From Phytophthora sp. 'mugwort' (Eukaryota; Oomycota; Peronosporomycetes; Peronosporales; Peronosporaceae), in contig JAUCEF010000006.1 in NCBI GenBank assembly GCA_033558025.1, forward strand, positions 4,526,001 through 4,590,000: a stretch of DNA of 64,000 nt. The letters run 5' to 3'. The position numbers were made by a program, and so were the translations under genes. Positions within the stretch are counted from its first letter, which is position 1, and each line of letters opens with the position of its first letter. The notes beneath the pieces were generated by a model. That model saw only the letters and a list, made by a program, of their open reading frames with translations. It was not told the origin of the DNA and made no database searches. Positions 9,852 through 20,404 of this stretch are shown here, piece after piece.

Positions 9852-11664
9852 CTAGTTTTGGGACACTTGTGGCGACCGCCGCAGTGGTCGCTGGCCCTCG
9901 GGGCCATGTCGATCGTGACGATTAAAAGCGTCGACGACGTCAGGGCAGTCTTGCGGGAGGAGCACCTCATACTCTCGTGCGTTCTGTGAGTGGGGATATC
10001 CTCTCCACTTCACAAGGTACTGGGTTCGACCCTTGCGGCGACGCCGCGCCACTAGGCGTTCCACATGATAGTGGAGTCCCCCTGCCCATCGAGCAATGAT
10101 GGAGGCGGCTCCGTCCGCTGGACCCTCGCGCTGCGCGTCAGGTGAAGCTGGAGTCGCTTCAAACGTTGGTATGGTATCACCATGCGTAGTTGCGCGATGC
10201 GGATGAGCATCGCTCTCGCCCAATTGACGAATCCGAAGCTGTTCATCAGCGAGTCGGCTGGTTGGAGTCTACAAACTCATCTGCGCGCCGCGTGGTAGCT
10301 CTGGCGCGGCCAGGAGTTCGTCGTCTCGACACAGTGCAGTGATCGCTCGTCGAGCTTCGTGGTCAGGTGGACCTCTTTGTGCGCCTCCAGCGCTCTGGCC
10401 AGCAGCCACTACCCGTTGCACCGTCTGCGCCCCGACTGGGCTCCGAGGCGCCAACGCGATACGGCTTGAGGAAGCCTACGTAGAACACAGGATGTGTACA
10501 CATCTTCTTCAGAAGGTTGAGCGTGTACGCAAGGCCCTTCTTGGCCACGACCTTGAAAGGTCCGATAAAGCTCGGGCGCAACTTGGCCTTAAAGACAGCA
10601 GAGACTGCGTGTGTAGGTAGGTTCTTCGCGTTTAAGAAAACTTGGTCACCGACCTTGAACTCTTCCACATTTACTCTGCCTCTGGCATCCGCCTGTTCCT
10701 TCTGGACGTCTTGGCTCATCCATCGCGTCGCGTACATGTCTTAAGACATTCAAACGCGTTGGCAAGAACGCGTCAATTTGGTTGCGAACCGCAACAGGGC
10801 TGACATCAGCGAGCCTTTCGGCTATTCCTCCCCCACCAAGCCCTGAACCACGGAGTGGTAGCGTCAACGGGATGCTAGGGTGAGTGAGACCGTTCACATA
10901 GAACAGGGTGAAGCCAGTTGAGGCATGCACCGCATTGGTCAATGCAAACTCAACGAGTGGGAGCATCGAGCTCCATTCCTTGGGTCTGTCTGCACAGACG
11001 CTCCGAAGCATGTCTTCGACTACGCGATTCGCGCGTTCAGTCTGACCATCGGTCTGCGGATGGTCCGCTTTAATTATGTCGAGTCGAGTGCCGAGCACCT
11101 TAAGGACCGACGTCCAAAACTGACCCGTGAAACGGGGATCTCGATCCGAGCCAATTGCCTCTGGCGGACCATGCTGTCAAAAGCCACGATCCATGAACAG
11201 CGTGGTTGTTCCTTCTCCATCGATGGAGTCCGGCACTACCGCTAAATGAGCCACGTTGCTCAATCGGTCAACAAAGACCATGATACACGTGTTGCCCGCC
11301 GCATCCCGTGGCAGGCCGAACACAAGTCCATACTCATGGATTACCAACACCCCGTGGGTACAGGCAACCTGGCCAACGGCGCAGCCGAGTGTGGCGAGGG
11401 TTTAACCCGTTGACACGTCTCACACGTGTGTACATACGTACTGACCCATTTGTAAGGCTTCGGCCACCAGTAGTAAGAGCTCACCGAGCTGTAGGTCTTT
11501 TCTCGACCGAGATGACCGCCAAGTGGGGTATCATGTGCCTCATAGAGGATACGACACTTGAGATCCTCTTCGTGAGGAACCACGACACGTGGGGTGTCTT
11601 CTGGACCAGTACCGTAGTACAATAGGCCATCATCGAGAGTGTATCGATATAGCCTCGCGCGCAA
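9852..11664 (-). pseudogene. Gypsy integrase with C-terminal chromodomain, frameshifted
   Basis: Minus strand from 11664. The zinc-binding HHCC region is visible (LGGHLGREKT ... CETCQRVK). The core domain shows the first Asp in FVDRLSNVAHL (about 11240-11290), the second in SDRDPRFTGQFW (about 11120-11150) and the Glu in HPQTDGQTERAN (about 11040-11065), so the DDE triad is readable although spread over frames. The C-terminal integrase region (10363-10737) contains KVGDQVFLNAKNL. A chromodomain follows (YHVERLVARRRRKGRTQYLV then KWRGYP, about 9890-10070). Chromodomains direct chromoviral integration to marked chromatin. Confidence 0.88.
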
Positions 11665-11706
11665 CCGCGCTGACAGCTTAATGTCTGAGTTAGCAAACTC
11701 CGCGCT

Positions 11707-13233
11707 TCATAGCACATGTGGCAGAGCTACGCAGGACTCGTCCCGCGCGTACGCAGCGCGGATCAAGTCTGTCACAGAAGAAGTCACCGTCGTGACGTGA
11801 GCGATCCCATAGTCTGGCCTGCGTGATAACGCATCGGCCGAGACGTTCTGTCTGCCAGGCTTGTACGTCACCTCGAAGTTGTACTCCGCAAAGAAGGAGA
11901 GCCAACGGGTCATTCTCTGAGAGAGATGAGACGACTGCGTCGCCGTGCGTAGCGATGCATGATCAGTGTAGATCACAAATGGCTTGGAGCCGAGCAGGTG
12001 AACCCTGAATTTGACGAGCGCATACTTCATCGCAAGTAACTCTTTGTCATGAACTGGATAGTTTTTCTCAGCAGCTTGAGCTGGCGAGATTCAAACGCAA
12101 TCACGCGTTCACACCCTTCAGCGTCTGCTTGCAACAAAACACCGCCGATGGCAAAGTCCGACGCGTCACAGACGGCAATGAGAGGACGATCGGGATCTGG
12201 CAACGCCAGGATCGGCGCCTGAAGGAGACTCTCCTTAATGGCTTCAAAAGCTGCTTAATGTCCGGAGATTGACAGTGGCCTTGCCACCTCAGCATAGTTC
12301 TTGTTGTATTTGTGCAAGTAATTGGCCAGGTCAAGCCACTTCCGTAAGTATTTCTGGTTCTTTGGAACCGGCCAGTCTACAATGTCCTTGACCTTAGCGG
12401 GATCCGCTCGAAGGCCTCGCTTTCCAATGAAGCATCCCAAAACGGGATCTGTTCAGCGCCGAAGACGCACTTGTCAATGTTGGCATACAACTTGTGTGTG
12501 CGCATGCACTCGAGCACCGCTCGCAGGTGTTCAATGTGATTCTCCACATCAATCTTTCCGTGCTCCGCACGATGTGGACGAATATGTCGTCGAAGTATGT
12601 CTGAGCATACGCCCTATGGCCTGAACAGTTGTGTCACAGGACGATTGAACGTCGCAGGCGCGGGGGTTCGACAGCCCTTGGGGCATTACTAGCCACTCCC
12701 AGAGCATAGCGCTCGGAGTGCTGACCGCCATAAGCGGAATATCGCTTGCTCGCATGAACAATTGATAGTATTCATCGACAAAGTCGAGGGCACTGTACAA
12801 CGTACACCCCGCCATGTTGTTCTGGAGAACGTCCTTCCTAGGAACAGGCATCTGCGCCGGAATGGTGGCCGCGTTGAGCTTATTAAAAGCATGAACGATT
12901 CGCCACTTGCCATTCGGCTTTCTGACACAGAACGTAGGCGTTGAGTTTGGAGACTTGCTCTCTCGCGCACCATACCCGCCTCGTGCTTAGCACGGAAGAA
13001 CGCGTCAATGACGTCACACTGTTCTCGTGGCAAAGGCCACTGCCTTGTCGCGCAGTATTTGGTTCCGGGAACCAGGTCAATCTCATGACATACACCTCGA
13101 TCCGGAGGTAGCCTCGCGGGAGGTTCTTTCGAGACCACGTCTTGATACCCTTCACCAAAGGGTAGTACGGATCCGAGGATCCTACCCGTGCATCCAGCGC
13201 CTTCATGGTGTCCTCAAGGACTGCTTTATCCAA
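11707..13233 (-). pseudogene. Gypsy reverse transcriptase and RNase H, frameshifted
   Basis: The reverse transcriptase fingers and palm start near 13100. SALDFVDEYYQL and PQGLSN lie near 12680-12800, and the catalytic Y-F-D-D-I-F-V-H motif near 12580-12600, so the active-site aspartates survive. The thumb/connection (V-K-D-I-V-D-W-P-V-P-K) is at 12350-12400. RNase H follows with FVIYTDHASLR and the typical end motif SADALSRRPD (11820-11980). The reading changes frame repeatedly and contains stops. Confidence 0.88.
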
Positions 13234-13714
13234 AAGCGACGACGAGTTTAACTCTCTTCAGGTCGTAGGATGACCAACTCGGCTAACTCACCGGCCTTCA
13301 AGGCGTCGCCGAACTCGGCCATGGACATCTCGTTCAGCTCCAACAGAGCGTCCGCAGTGGGCATAGTCTCTAGACTGATGTCGCCATCGACTTTCCCTGT
13401 CACTCCGTTGACGAGTGTATATAGCTGCTCGCTATCACCAGGAGTATCTTCACTCGTATGCTAGACGCATCAGATGCTCTGCGTCTCATGGCTGGCGCTT
13501 GCGTCGTAGCCTTCTCCCCGCTGAGACTGTTTGCCTCGGAGACGTCCTAACAGTCACATCAGCTGCTTCTCCAGGTGCTTGCACCGTGTGCGTTTCACCC
13601 GAGACTGGTATGTCTTGACCGACAACCGTCGCAGAGCTGCGATGCTCGCAGTTTCCACCCCGTGGATTACGTACCACGTCAACTCCATCAGTGGGCCATC
13701 CGCCTTGGTGGCCC

Positions 13715-13985
13715 GGCCCACGGCCAGCCACACCACGCATGGCGTTTAGCGACAACTCGTAGTCGTGATAGGTGCCACTATCATGACCAATTTCACCATG
13801 ATGTCGGTCACCCAGCGGATTGCCTGCCGCTCCACTTGCATCCTGAGGCTCGCGCCATGATGCCCCGGCATACTGCCGGCCACGCCACGCATGGCGTATA
13901 ACGACACACCGTCATCATGACGAGTGTCGTTTTGGTGACACATGTCACCTGTGTCACCCAGCGGGTTTCCTGCCGCTCCAGTCAC
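13715..13985 (-). repeat. Tandem repeat in the protease-RT linker
   Basis: Two adjacent segments of about 43 codons each (about 13985-13850 and 13840-13715) start GAAGNPLGD and contain L-x-AMRGVAG. The copies differ by about half their residues in the middle and sit in different frames. They make up most of the linker between protease and reverse transcriptase. Confidence 0.65.
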
Positions 13986-13988
13986 AGC

Positions 13989-14580
13989 TCACGAGCTCTG
14001 CTCGGGACTCTTGTCCTCGACACCTTCAGTGTCTACAAGTTCGGATACTCCGATGTCCAGCACGTTGACCGACTCGGTCCAGTGCCCGCGCCAAAAGCGC
14101 TTTTGCTGCCTAGCAGAGGTGGGTTCATGACTGACCAAAACTCCACCAGGAGTAAAGCGCGTTGCGCCCAAGGTCTTCGACCTCCAATCAATCCGTGGCT
14201 CATGACGCTCCAGCCATGCCATGCCCAGGATGAGGTCGTACGTCGAATCCAGGTCCAGGACCAGACAGCGTTCCACGCTATCGAAGTCGAGAAACTTCAC
14301 GCCCAAGCTTCACAGGAACCTTGGGCACCGTGACACGGGTCCCCGTCGCAAGGCGAACAGTGATGATGTCACTCCTGCACTCCTTGAGCGCCTCAGCGTA
14401 CTGCTGACTTCCTTCTATCGTGGAGCGTCGAGCATAGTTGCCCGACGCCCCGGAATCGATCAAGATGATCCATGGCTTCTCAAAGCCCTTCACCGTTGCC
14501 TGGACGACGAGCAAGCCCGGCTTGCATACACGTTCCGGGTTAGAGAGTACGGCTTTCTCCGGGGCTGGGCCCTGTTTCAC
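13989..14580 (-). pseudogene. Gypsy aspartic protease, frameshifted
   Basis: The protease active site LIDSGASGNY is near 14440-14470. The downstream flap region is present, and the conserved YDLILGMAWLERHEPRIDW segment lies at 14170-14250. The two halves are in different frames. Confidence 0.83.
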
Positions 14581-14635
14581 TCCACCTCCCTGAGGCTCAG
14601 CAGAACTCAGTTCTTCCCCAGCAGGGTCCCCGCGC

Positions 14636-15619
14636 CTACGGAGTGTCGCCGTTTCCCCGCGACGAGCCGATGGCTTGGCTCGACGCAGAGCGAAGGCTCG
14701 TAGGAGCTTGACGCGACCGGCTTGACGGGCAGGTTACCCTCAAAATGGGTGGTGCTTCGTCAGATGAAGCACCGACGAACACCCATACGCTGCTCGGCAG
14801 CCTGAAGCTCAACTTCCGCATCTTCAGCGTAGCTGAGGTCCATAGGACCGGTCCGTCGGACGGAGTAGCGTTAGCAACGCCCCAGCCAAGCCGAGCCGAC
14901 TTGAAGTTGAACTCGGTGTTCAACGCCACTCTCACGGCCTCTTCAAAAGAGGAAGGGTGAGTGCGGAGGCCCTCCATAAAGACTATCACAGTCAGTGCCT
15001 CTGGCAGAGGTTCGGCCGCCATGCCGGCGATCAGAGTTCGCAACTCCTGGACAAAGTCCACCAAGTCCTTCTTACCCTGGCGGGTACTCAGAAAGCGTGA
15101 CCTCACGGTACGCCTGATTAGGCGGAGCAAACACTTGCGAAAGCTGGAGTTTCAGCTCCTCCCAGTTCGGGAAGGCCGCATCCACCGACGTGCCGCACGT
15201 GAGTGCCCATTCTCATGCTCGGCCACCGAGCTTCAAGATCGATAGCGCCACGCACTGTTGCTCAGTACGAAGCATGGCCGATGCCATCGCCATTTCGATC
15301 TCCCGGATCCACAACATGAGGTTCTCCCCCTCCTTTCCTTCGAAAGTCTTGGCGCTCATGATGAGCGTTTAGACCGGGAGGTCCCATCCTGCGATGTCGT
15401 CAATGTCGGTGCTGACGCCGACATCCTTCGCTGGAGGTGCTCCAACAGAGCATTCTCGTATCTTGAGAACGCCTCCAGACGCGCATTCACCGCGTCTGGA
15501 GGCGGTCCTTGCGAAGCAAGATGCGTTATGCACTCAGGGCCGAGCAAAGATATAAGTTTTTTCAGCGCGTCTTGCTGGCTCTGGGACTGGTTAGAAAGCG
15601 CTGTCTGCTCCATCCGCAC
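14636..15619 (-). pseudogene. Gypsy gag region, decayed
   Basis: The minus-strand reading starts at about 15619 with a Gln/Ser-rich N-terminus. A retrotransposon gag core follows: F-E-G-K-E-G-E-N-L at about 15330-15350, W-I-R-E-I-E-M-A near 15290, and [10 protein letters not shown] near 15110-15140. L-R-T-L-I-A-G-M and F-M-E-G-L-R-T lie near 14980-15050. Several in-frame stops and frameshifts interrupt it. A zinc knuckle could not be recognised with confidence. Confidence 0.75.
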
Positions 15620-15652
15620 CGAGGAATAGTCGTAAGACTCAGGTGCGGGATT

Positions 15653-15670
15653 GACTACAAGTGTCTACCA
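15653..15670 (-). other. Candidate primer-binding site
   Basis: Two bases inside the 5' LTR the minus strand reads TGGTAGACACTTGTAGTC. It begins with the TGG that pairs with the CCA end of a tRNA primer. The tRNA species was not identified. Confidence 0.45.
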
Positions 15671-15672
15671 GG

Positions 15673-16068
15673 TGCAGCGGGGCTGCGTAGCGTAGTGCGT
15701 CAAAGGAAGACGTATGACTCCCCGAGTCTTAGTTGTGGTTATCCTAATCCCTAAGGTTTCCCCAGAGGCTTAGTTTTTCTCTAGTTATACCACTAGAGAC
15801 TCAAAGAGCCAGTATTCCTAAACCTAGGGCAATACTCACTATAATGCTAAACTGACTATTATTTGTTTGCTTATCTGCGGCAAAGCCGCCTGTGGTGTAA
15901 ATGTATGACTCTAACTATCTACCATAGTTTAACCTAGTCAAATGCATATCGAGTGGCCCTGTGGCCACGTACTGAAATCCTGTTAATCCAAGCGGTACTG
16001 AGTATCATTACTGCAAGGTGACACGTAGCACGACTACACTCGTGTTACCTTCGTGTAACCCCGTTACA
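15673..16068 (-). repeat. 5' LTR of the gypsy element
   Basis: 396 bp copy of 9030-9427. The element reads leftwards from here. Differences from the other LTR are concentrated at 15978-16050, the U3 end. Confidence 0.95.
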
Positions 16069-16203
16069 GCAGCCGAGAACGAGATGAGGGATCAATCGGC
16101 AAGTGGCATTCGCGGCGGCGACGGCGGACAGTGCTGGTGCCGATGACAAGAGTGCGCGATCAAGGGCAACGGATGGTGAGCGGACAGACGCTACGATTGA
16201 CGG

Positions 16204-17741
16204 ATGCAGAAATCGCAGAAGCACAGAGAAAAGCAAATTGATGCAGAGGTTGGTGAAGGCGGAGTGCACCGCGGTATGGGGGAGGTGGAGACACGCTTCT
16301 GGCGATGGGTGAGAGGTTGTCATGAGTGTGGCAGTCGCAAGGCGAGACCGAGGGAAGTAATTCCCCCGCTGAGAAGTATCAAAGGAGGAGACGTATGAGA
16401 TTGATGGGCACTGGACGTGGCGGGGCCTCTACCTACAAGTGAAGGAGGGCAACGTTATGTCATTGCAGTTGAATACGTCACGAGGTACGCAGTGGCTATA
16501 ACGGTGAAGCAGCACACGGCGGACGAGGTTGCAAAGTTTCTGATGCAGTACGTAGTTTTGAAGTTTGGGCCGTTCCAAGAGTTGTTGGCGGATGGGGCGC
16601 CAGAGTTGGCAGGGCTGGTGATCGAGCAGTTGTTCAAGCTGGCAGAGCAGACCAACCCGGTACCGTACAGACCACAGACAATTGGGTTGCAGGCACAGCA
16701 GACTAACCCGGTGCCGTACATACCACATACAATTGGGTTAGTAGAAAGCTTTCACCGCACGTGGAAAGATTGTGTGGCGACGTACATGAGCACCGACGAT
16801 CAGTGTTACTGGGACATCTGAGTGGATTTCGTTGTGTACACGTATAATTCAGGGCAACACACCACAGTCAAGTTGTCGCCGAATGAGTTGATGATGGGTA
16901 GAAGACTACGAAGCCAGATCGAGTTGCTACGAAGGGCGAATGTGAAAGCGGCGGACGAGTTGACGGAGTATCATAAAACGTTGCTGAGTGCGATGAGAGG
17001 TGATAGCGAGTGTGCCGAGCGGGTCGCCGGAGGCGAGGACAGCAACGTCAAGCCAACTAGTACAACAAGAAGGCAAAGAGCAAGTGGATGGTGCAGCCAG
17101 GTGATCGAGTTTGGATGTATCGACCTCCTAGAGGGCCAAAGTAAAATTTGTACACCAAAAGATTGGATTAATGCGTGTGATCGAGTCGGCGGGCTACGAT
17201 AACTTTCTAATCGAGCGAGAGGATACTGAGGACGAGCACGAACGGTACATTGCTCACGTATCATTCCTCGTGACATATCACTATCCTACTGAATTGTTAC
17301 AGCGAGCAGCTGCAGACATTGAAGCTCAAGTGGAAGATGAAAGTGCGGTCGGGCGAGAAGCAGATGTCGCGGGCGCCATCGAAAGCTGTACGAGCAGCGA
17401 TTACACCTGCCCAGATAAACGTTCGAGCAAGAGGTCAGAAGAGGGGTCAGCGAGCAGTGGAAAGCGAAGGTTCAGAAGAGCAGTCGAGTGACCACTTGGT
17501 GGCGCTACAACGTAGACGAAAACGAAATCAAGCAGGCCAGTACGTACTTGAGTACAAGCTGCGACCAGCGAGAGCACGTGATGGACGTGGTACTCAACAT
17601 GACGACGATGCACGAAGATGGGTGTCCATCCAGCAGTACGACAAGTTGTTCGCGACGACAGAGTCGTGGAAGACTCTATATGTGGAGAAGGCGTGTAATA
17701 GGACATTGAAATTGCAGCGCCGAGATACCGCCAGGCGTTAG
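16204..17741 (+). pseudogene. Integrase region of a second Ty3/gypsy family, 5'-truncated and broken
   Basis: Plus strand, opposite to its neighbour. The end of the zinc-binding region (C-H-E-C-G-S-R-K-A-R-P) is followed, after a frameshift near 16398, by the integrase core: PLPTSEGGQRYVIAVEYVTR, then LLADGAPELAG (second Asp) and TIGLVESFHRTWKD (Glu region). An in-frame TGA at 16819-16821 interrupts the core just before VVYTYNSGQHTT. The C-terminal region reads across frames (V-I-E-S-A-G-Y-D-N-F-L-I-E-R-E) into an acidic/basic tail ending near 17741. Protease, RT and LTRs of this family are absent. It abuts the LTR at 16068 after about 130 unassigned bases. Confidence 0.82.
16642..16743 (+). 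repeat. 51-bp tandem duplication in the integrase core
   Basis: Two adjacent 51-bp units (16642-16692 and 16693-16743) encode AEQTNPVPYRPQTIGLQ and AQQTNPVPYIPHTIGLV. The frame is kept, but 17 residues are inserted just before the catalytic Glu helix. Confidence 0.88.
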
Positions 17742-17895
17742 CTGAGCAGTGCGGCAGCAACAATTTGTGCCAAGTGCAGCGAACGGTTCGTGTCGAGGTA
17801 GTGGGTGCGGCTGACAGTGACCGCACAATAGCGATCTTTAGCGAAGGGGCGCTCCAGACAGATACGTGAAACCAGTGAACGGTAGGGAGTGGCGG

Positions 17896-17936
<41 letters not shown>

Positions 17937-18420
17937 CGAATGTGGACGAGCGGAAGTGGCCAGTGGACCGACGTGGACATATGGCGAGGAAGGACTGCTG
18001 GACGAGGAGGAAGCGAACCCTCCGAGTTCTCTGTGTGGCTGCACGAGTAAGGGTGGGCGCCGTAGGCGTATTCCCTGTGACTTTAGCGAGCGAGATCCAG
18101 TGGACTTCACCGTCGGCAGACCAAGCGTGGCAGGGTGTGCAGGTGGCGACCGAGCGGACCGCTCAGTGAGTGAGTGAGAGTGAGTGAAGTGTCGACAGTT
18201 GCGAACGCGTGACGAGGAGACGTGAGCGAGAAAGACCCTGTGAGAACGGAGCAACAGACGAACGAGTGAGAGTGAGGACGAGTGCAGATCGGGGCCCGTA
18301 TAAATCAACAGTGACGGCAAGTGCGTTCGCCATTGGCGAGCCGCTAGGTCACCCTCCTCAGTGAGGATGCCGGGCGAGCTCAGGGAACAGATTTTCACCT
18401 TTCATTATTAATTTCTTATC
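17742..18420. other. Non-coding stretch with microsatellites
   Basis: Contains an AT/GA compound microsatellite (17896-17936) and a GTGA-rich run (18166-18187). It may include 3' remnants of the neighbouring gypsy element, but no second LTR was found. No gene is supported. Confidence 0.5.
17896..17936. repeat. Compound (AT)n(AG)n microsatellite
   Basis: About 13 AT units run directly into about 7 GA units. Confidence 0.95.
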
Positions 18421-18660
18421 GTGACGATGAAGGACAAGTTCACGATGGAAGAGAAGCTGTCTGTAATCCAACAACTGGAGGCTTCGAGCGTCCGAACGGT
18501 GGCCAATAAGCAAAAGCTCGATAGGGGACTGCTCGCAACTGGATGGGTCAGAACAATGAGCTCCAGTTTGTCAACAGCGGACACTATTGTCTCCCTGGTG
18601 GTGGCCGATTTGTCGTGTCGACGAACTTGAATTCACGCTGCTGGAGATGATCGAGACTCC
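18421..18660 (+). pseudogene. Short HTH relic of a transposase
   Basis: MEEKLSVIQQLEASSVRTVA resembles the first helix-turn-helix of pogo/Psq-type transposases. A one-base shift near 18590 gives the equivalent of the LPGGGR-x(6)-T-x-L-E segment that follows in such proteins. Nothing recognisable remains beyond 18660. It could be a fragment of the same class as 8534-9029. Confidence 0.4.
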
Positions 18661-19057
18661 GATGATGTGAGGCTTTAGTTGAACAATTGCCGAGATTAAA
18701 TTTTGATATGCTCGACCACACGAGAACCAGGACTTCCTGACTGAACATGACTTACATTGACAATTTGACAGGTTTTAATACCGCATCCCTTTAATAGTGC
18801 CCTACCTGTAATAGAGCCTACACGTAAGGTGTGGGGCACTAACGTAGAGCTTCACGTGGCAGTATCGCAGGTTTTACAGTGTAATGACTTCATGAAGAGC
18901 TCTCTCTATTGATATCATTTTTCGCATACTACCGTAGTACTGTATTGCAAGCCAATTATTTATGTGCCGGAAATGTTGCGGTATTGTGCGTTGTGCCGGA
19001 CTTTGATTCGTGCTCTTACCTCGTTGTCCGAAAGCTCGTGGTTGTCGCTTCTCGGCC
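18661..19057. other. 5' flank of the second kinase gene
   Basis: No coding region is supported. The sequence holds the upstream region of the kinase that starts at 19058. Confidence 0.5.
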
Positions 19058-20404
19058 ATGGAGTCTCCGTTTCATACGCGCGTTGGTAAAATGATCCGTA
19101 GGATATCCGACAAAATGGACGAGTACGAGGCAGTGATGGTGGACCGCTACACTGCAGTGGGGGACAACTTAACGCAGACTCAAGTGCGAGTCAAAAGCCG
19201 ACTGAATAGCCACGAGAAGAAGCTTTCCGACAAGTTTGAGCACTGCGAAGCCGCGATTGTCGACCATTATATAGCCGTAGGGGAGCACCTGACTCACACG
19301 CAAGAACGACTGAAGGACAAGATCAACAGTCAAGAACGGAAAATCTCGGAGAAAGCGGCGTACCTCCTGTCAAAGCCCGGCGTACCGAAGTTGTTGGGAC
19401 CGATACGTGAAAAACTCAGCGAGTATAAGGAAATTGAACCTGGCACAGGCTCCCAGAGGCGAATCGACAGATCCCAAACTGACCAGTGGAGTAACGCTAC
19501 TCTAGGGTCGGAGACTTCGAGTTTGTCGGAATACTCCTACACTGAATTCCACACAGACGATGTGATTATAAACAAAGCTCGGATACCTCGTGAGAAAGTG
19601 GTTATGCAGGCATATATTAGCCGTGGAGCGTTCGGCAAGGTATACAAAGGCACTTACAATGGCCAACTGGTGGCTGTGAAGACGATGGCTGATGTCGACA
19701 CGTTCGTGAAGGAGATCAAAATGGCGTGTGCGATGAGCCACCCGAATATTGTGCAGTTTATTGGTGTGGCTTGGAATTACCGTGAGGACTTCTGTTGTGT
19801 GATGGAATTTATGGACGGAGGTGATTTACGTGGGCTAATGGACAAGTACGAGGAGAACAACCACCAGACAGGGTTCGATGCCGTGAAAATCACGATCGCG
19901 CTTCATGTGGCTCATGCACTCGCGTATTTGCATTCTCACGTCGTCCCAGTGATTCATCGTGACTTGAAGTCAAAGAATATTCTGCTGAACGAAGCGTTGG
20001 GTGCGAAGCTGACGGACTTTGGCGTCTCTCGAGAGCGAGCGGATAGAACGATGACAGCGGACGTGGGCACATCACTGTGGATGGCTCCAGAGGTGATGAT
20101 TGGGAATTTGTATGATGAGAAGGCGGATATGTTTTCGTTTGGAGTGGTGCTGTCCGAATTATCGATGCATTCATTACCTTATTCTCACGCGAAGCATCCA
20201 GAATCTAATCAACAATTATCTCCATTGGTTATTCTCCACCGAGTAGCAACGGGGGCATTAAGTGTGGAGTTTTCGAAGGCGGGACCGCAAACTATGGTAA
20301 GACTGGGTCTCGCTTGTGTGTCTATGGATGCCTCAAAGAGGCCAACAGCAGCTGAAGTCATGCGTGTACTTCACGCCGTGCTGATGCAAGAAGTGTCAGA
20401 CTAA
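19058..20404 (+). CDS. TKL-type Ser/Thr protein kinase with duplicated N-terminal helical repeat
   Basis: Single exon, 448 residues. The ATG at 19058 (GCCATGG context) is chosen because the frame further upstream has no other ATG near it. Residues 18-57 and 58-97 are a tandem duplication of a 40-residue charged, probably helical unit (for example Y-T-A-V-G-D-N-L-T-Q-T-Q and Y-I-A-V-G-E-H-L-T-H-T-Q). A Ser-rich linker follows, then the kinase domain from about 181. The glycine loop is at 187-198, the VAVK lysine at K208, the alpha-C Glu near E219, HRDLKSKN at 300 with D302, DFG at 320-322 and APE at 343-345. All catalytic residues are present. The domain is closely similar to the minus-strand kinase at 2988-4418; the N-termini differ. 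No signal peptide or membrane helix. Substrate unknown. Confidence 0.93.
   Translation: MESPFHTRVGKMIRRISDKMDEYEAVMVDRYTAVGDNLTQTQVRVKSRLNSHEKKLSDKFEHCEAAIVDHYIAVGEHLTHTQERLKDKINSQERKISEKAAYLLSKPGVPKLLGPIREKLSEYKEIEPGTGSQRRIDRSQTDQWSNATLGSETSSLSEYSYTEFHTDDVIINKARIPREKVVMQAYISRGAFGKVYKGTYNGQLVAVKTMADVDTFVKEIKMACAMSHPNIVQFIGVAWNYREDFCCVMEFMDGGDLRGLMDKYEENNHQTGFDAVKITIALHVAHALAYLHSHVVPVIHRDLKSKNILLNEALGAKLTDFGVSRERADRTMTADVGTSLWMAPEVMIGNLYDEKADMFSFGVVLSELSMHSLPYSHAKHPESNQQLSPLVILHRVATGALSVEFSKAGPQTMVRLGLACVSMDASKRPTAAEVMRVLHAVLMQEVSD

Larger units (their letters stand above)
9030..16068 (-). mobile_element. Ty3/gypsy LTR retrotransposon of chromovirus type, full length but decayed
   Basis: Two LTRs of 398 and 396 bp (TG...CA ends when read on the minus strand) enclose 6.2 kb. 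In minus-strand order this codes for gag, an aspartic protease, reverse transcriptase, RNase H, integrase and a C-terminal chromodomain, which is the Ty3/gypsy chromovirus order. A candidate primer-binding site lies just inside the 5' LTR and a pure G tract abuts the 3' LTR. All coding parts carry frameshifts and stops. No matching 5-bp target duplication flanks the element (left GCCAG, right GCAGC). Confidence 0.93.

Noticed and set aside
9299..9925. 208-codon plus-strand frame across the 3' LTR and the tRNA-like sequence
   Set aside because: It crosses an LTR, a homopolymer and a tRNA-like element and is antisense to gypsy coding sequence; no domain.
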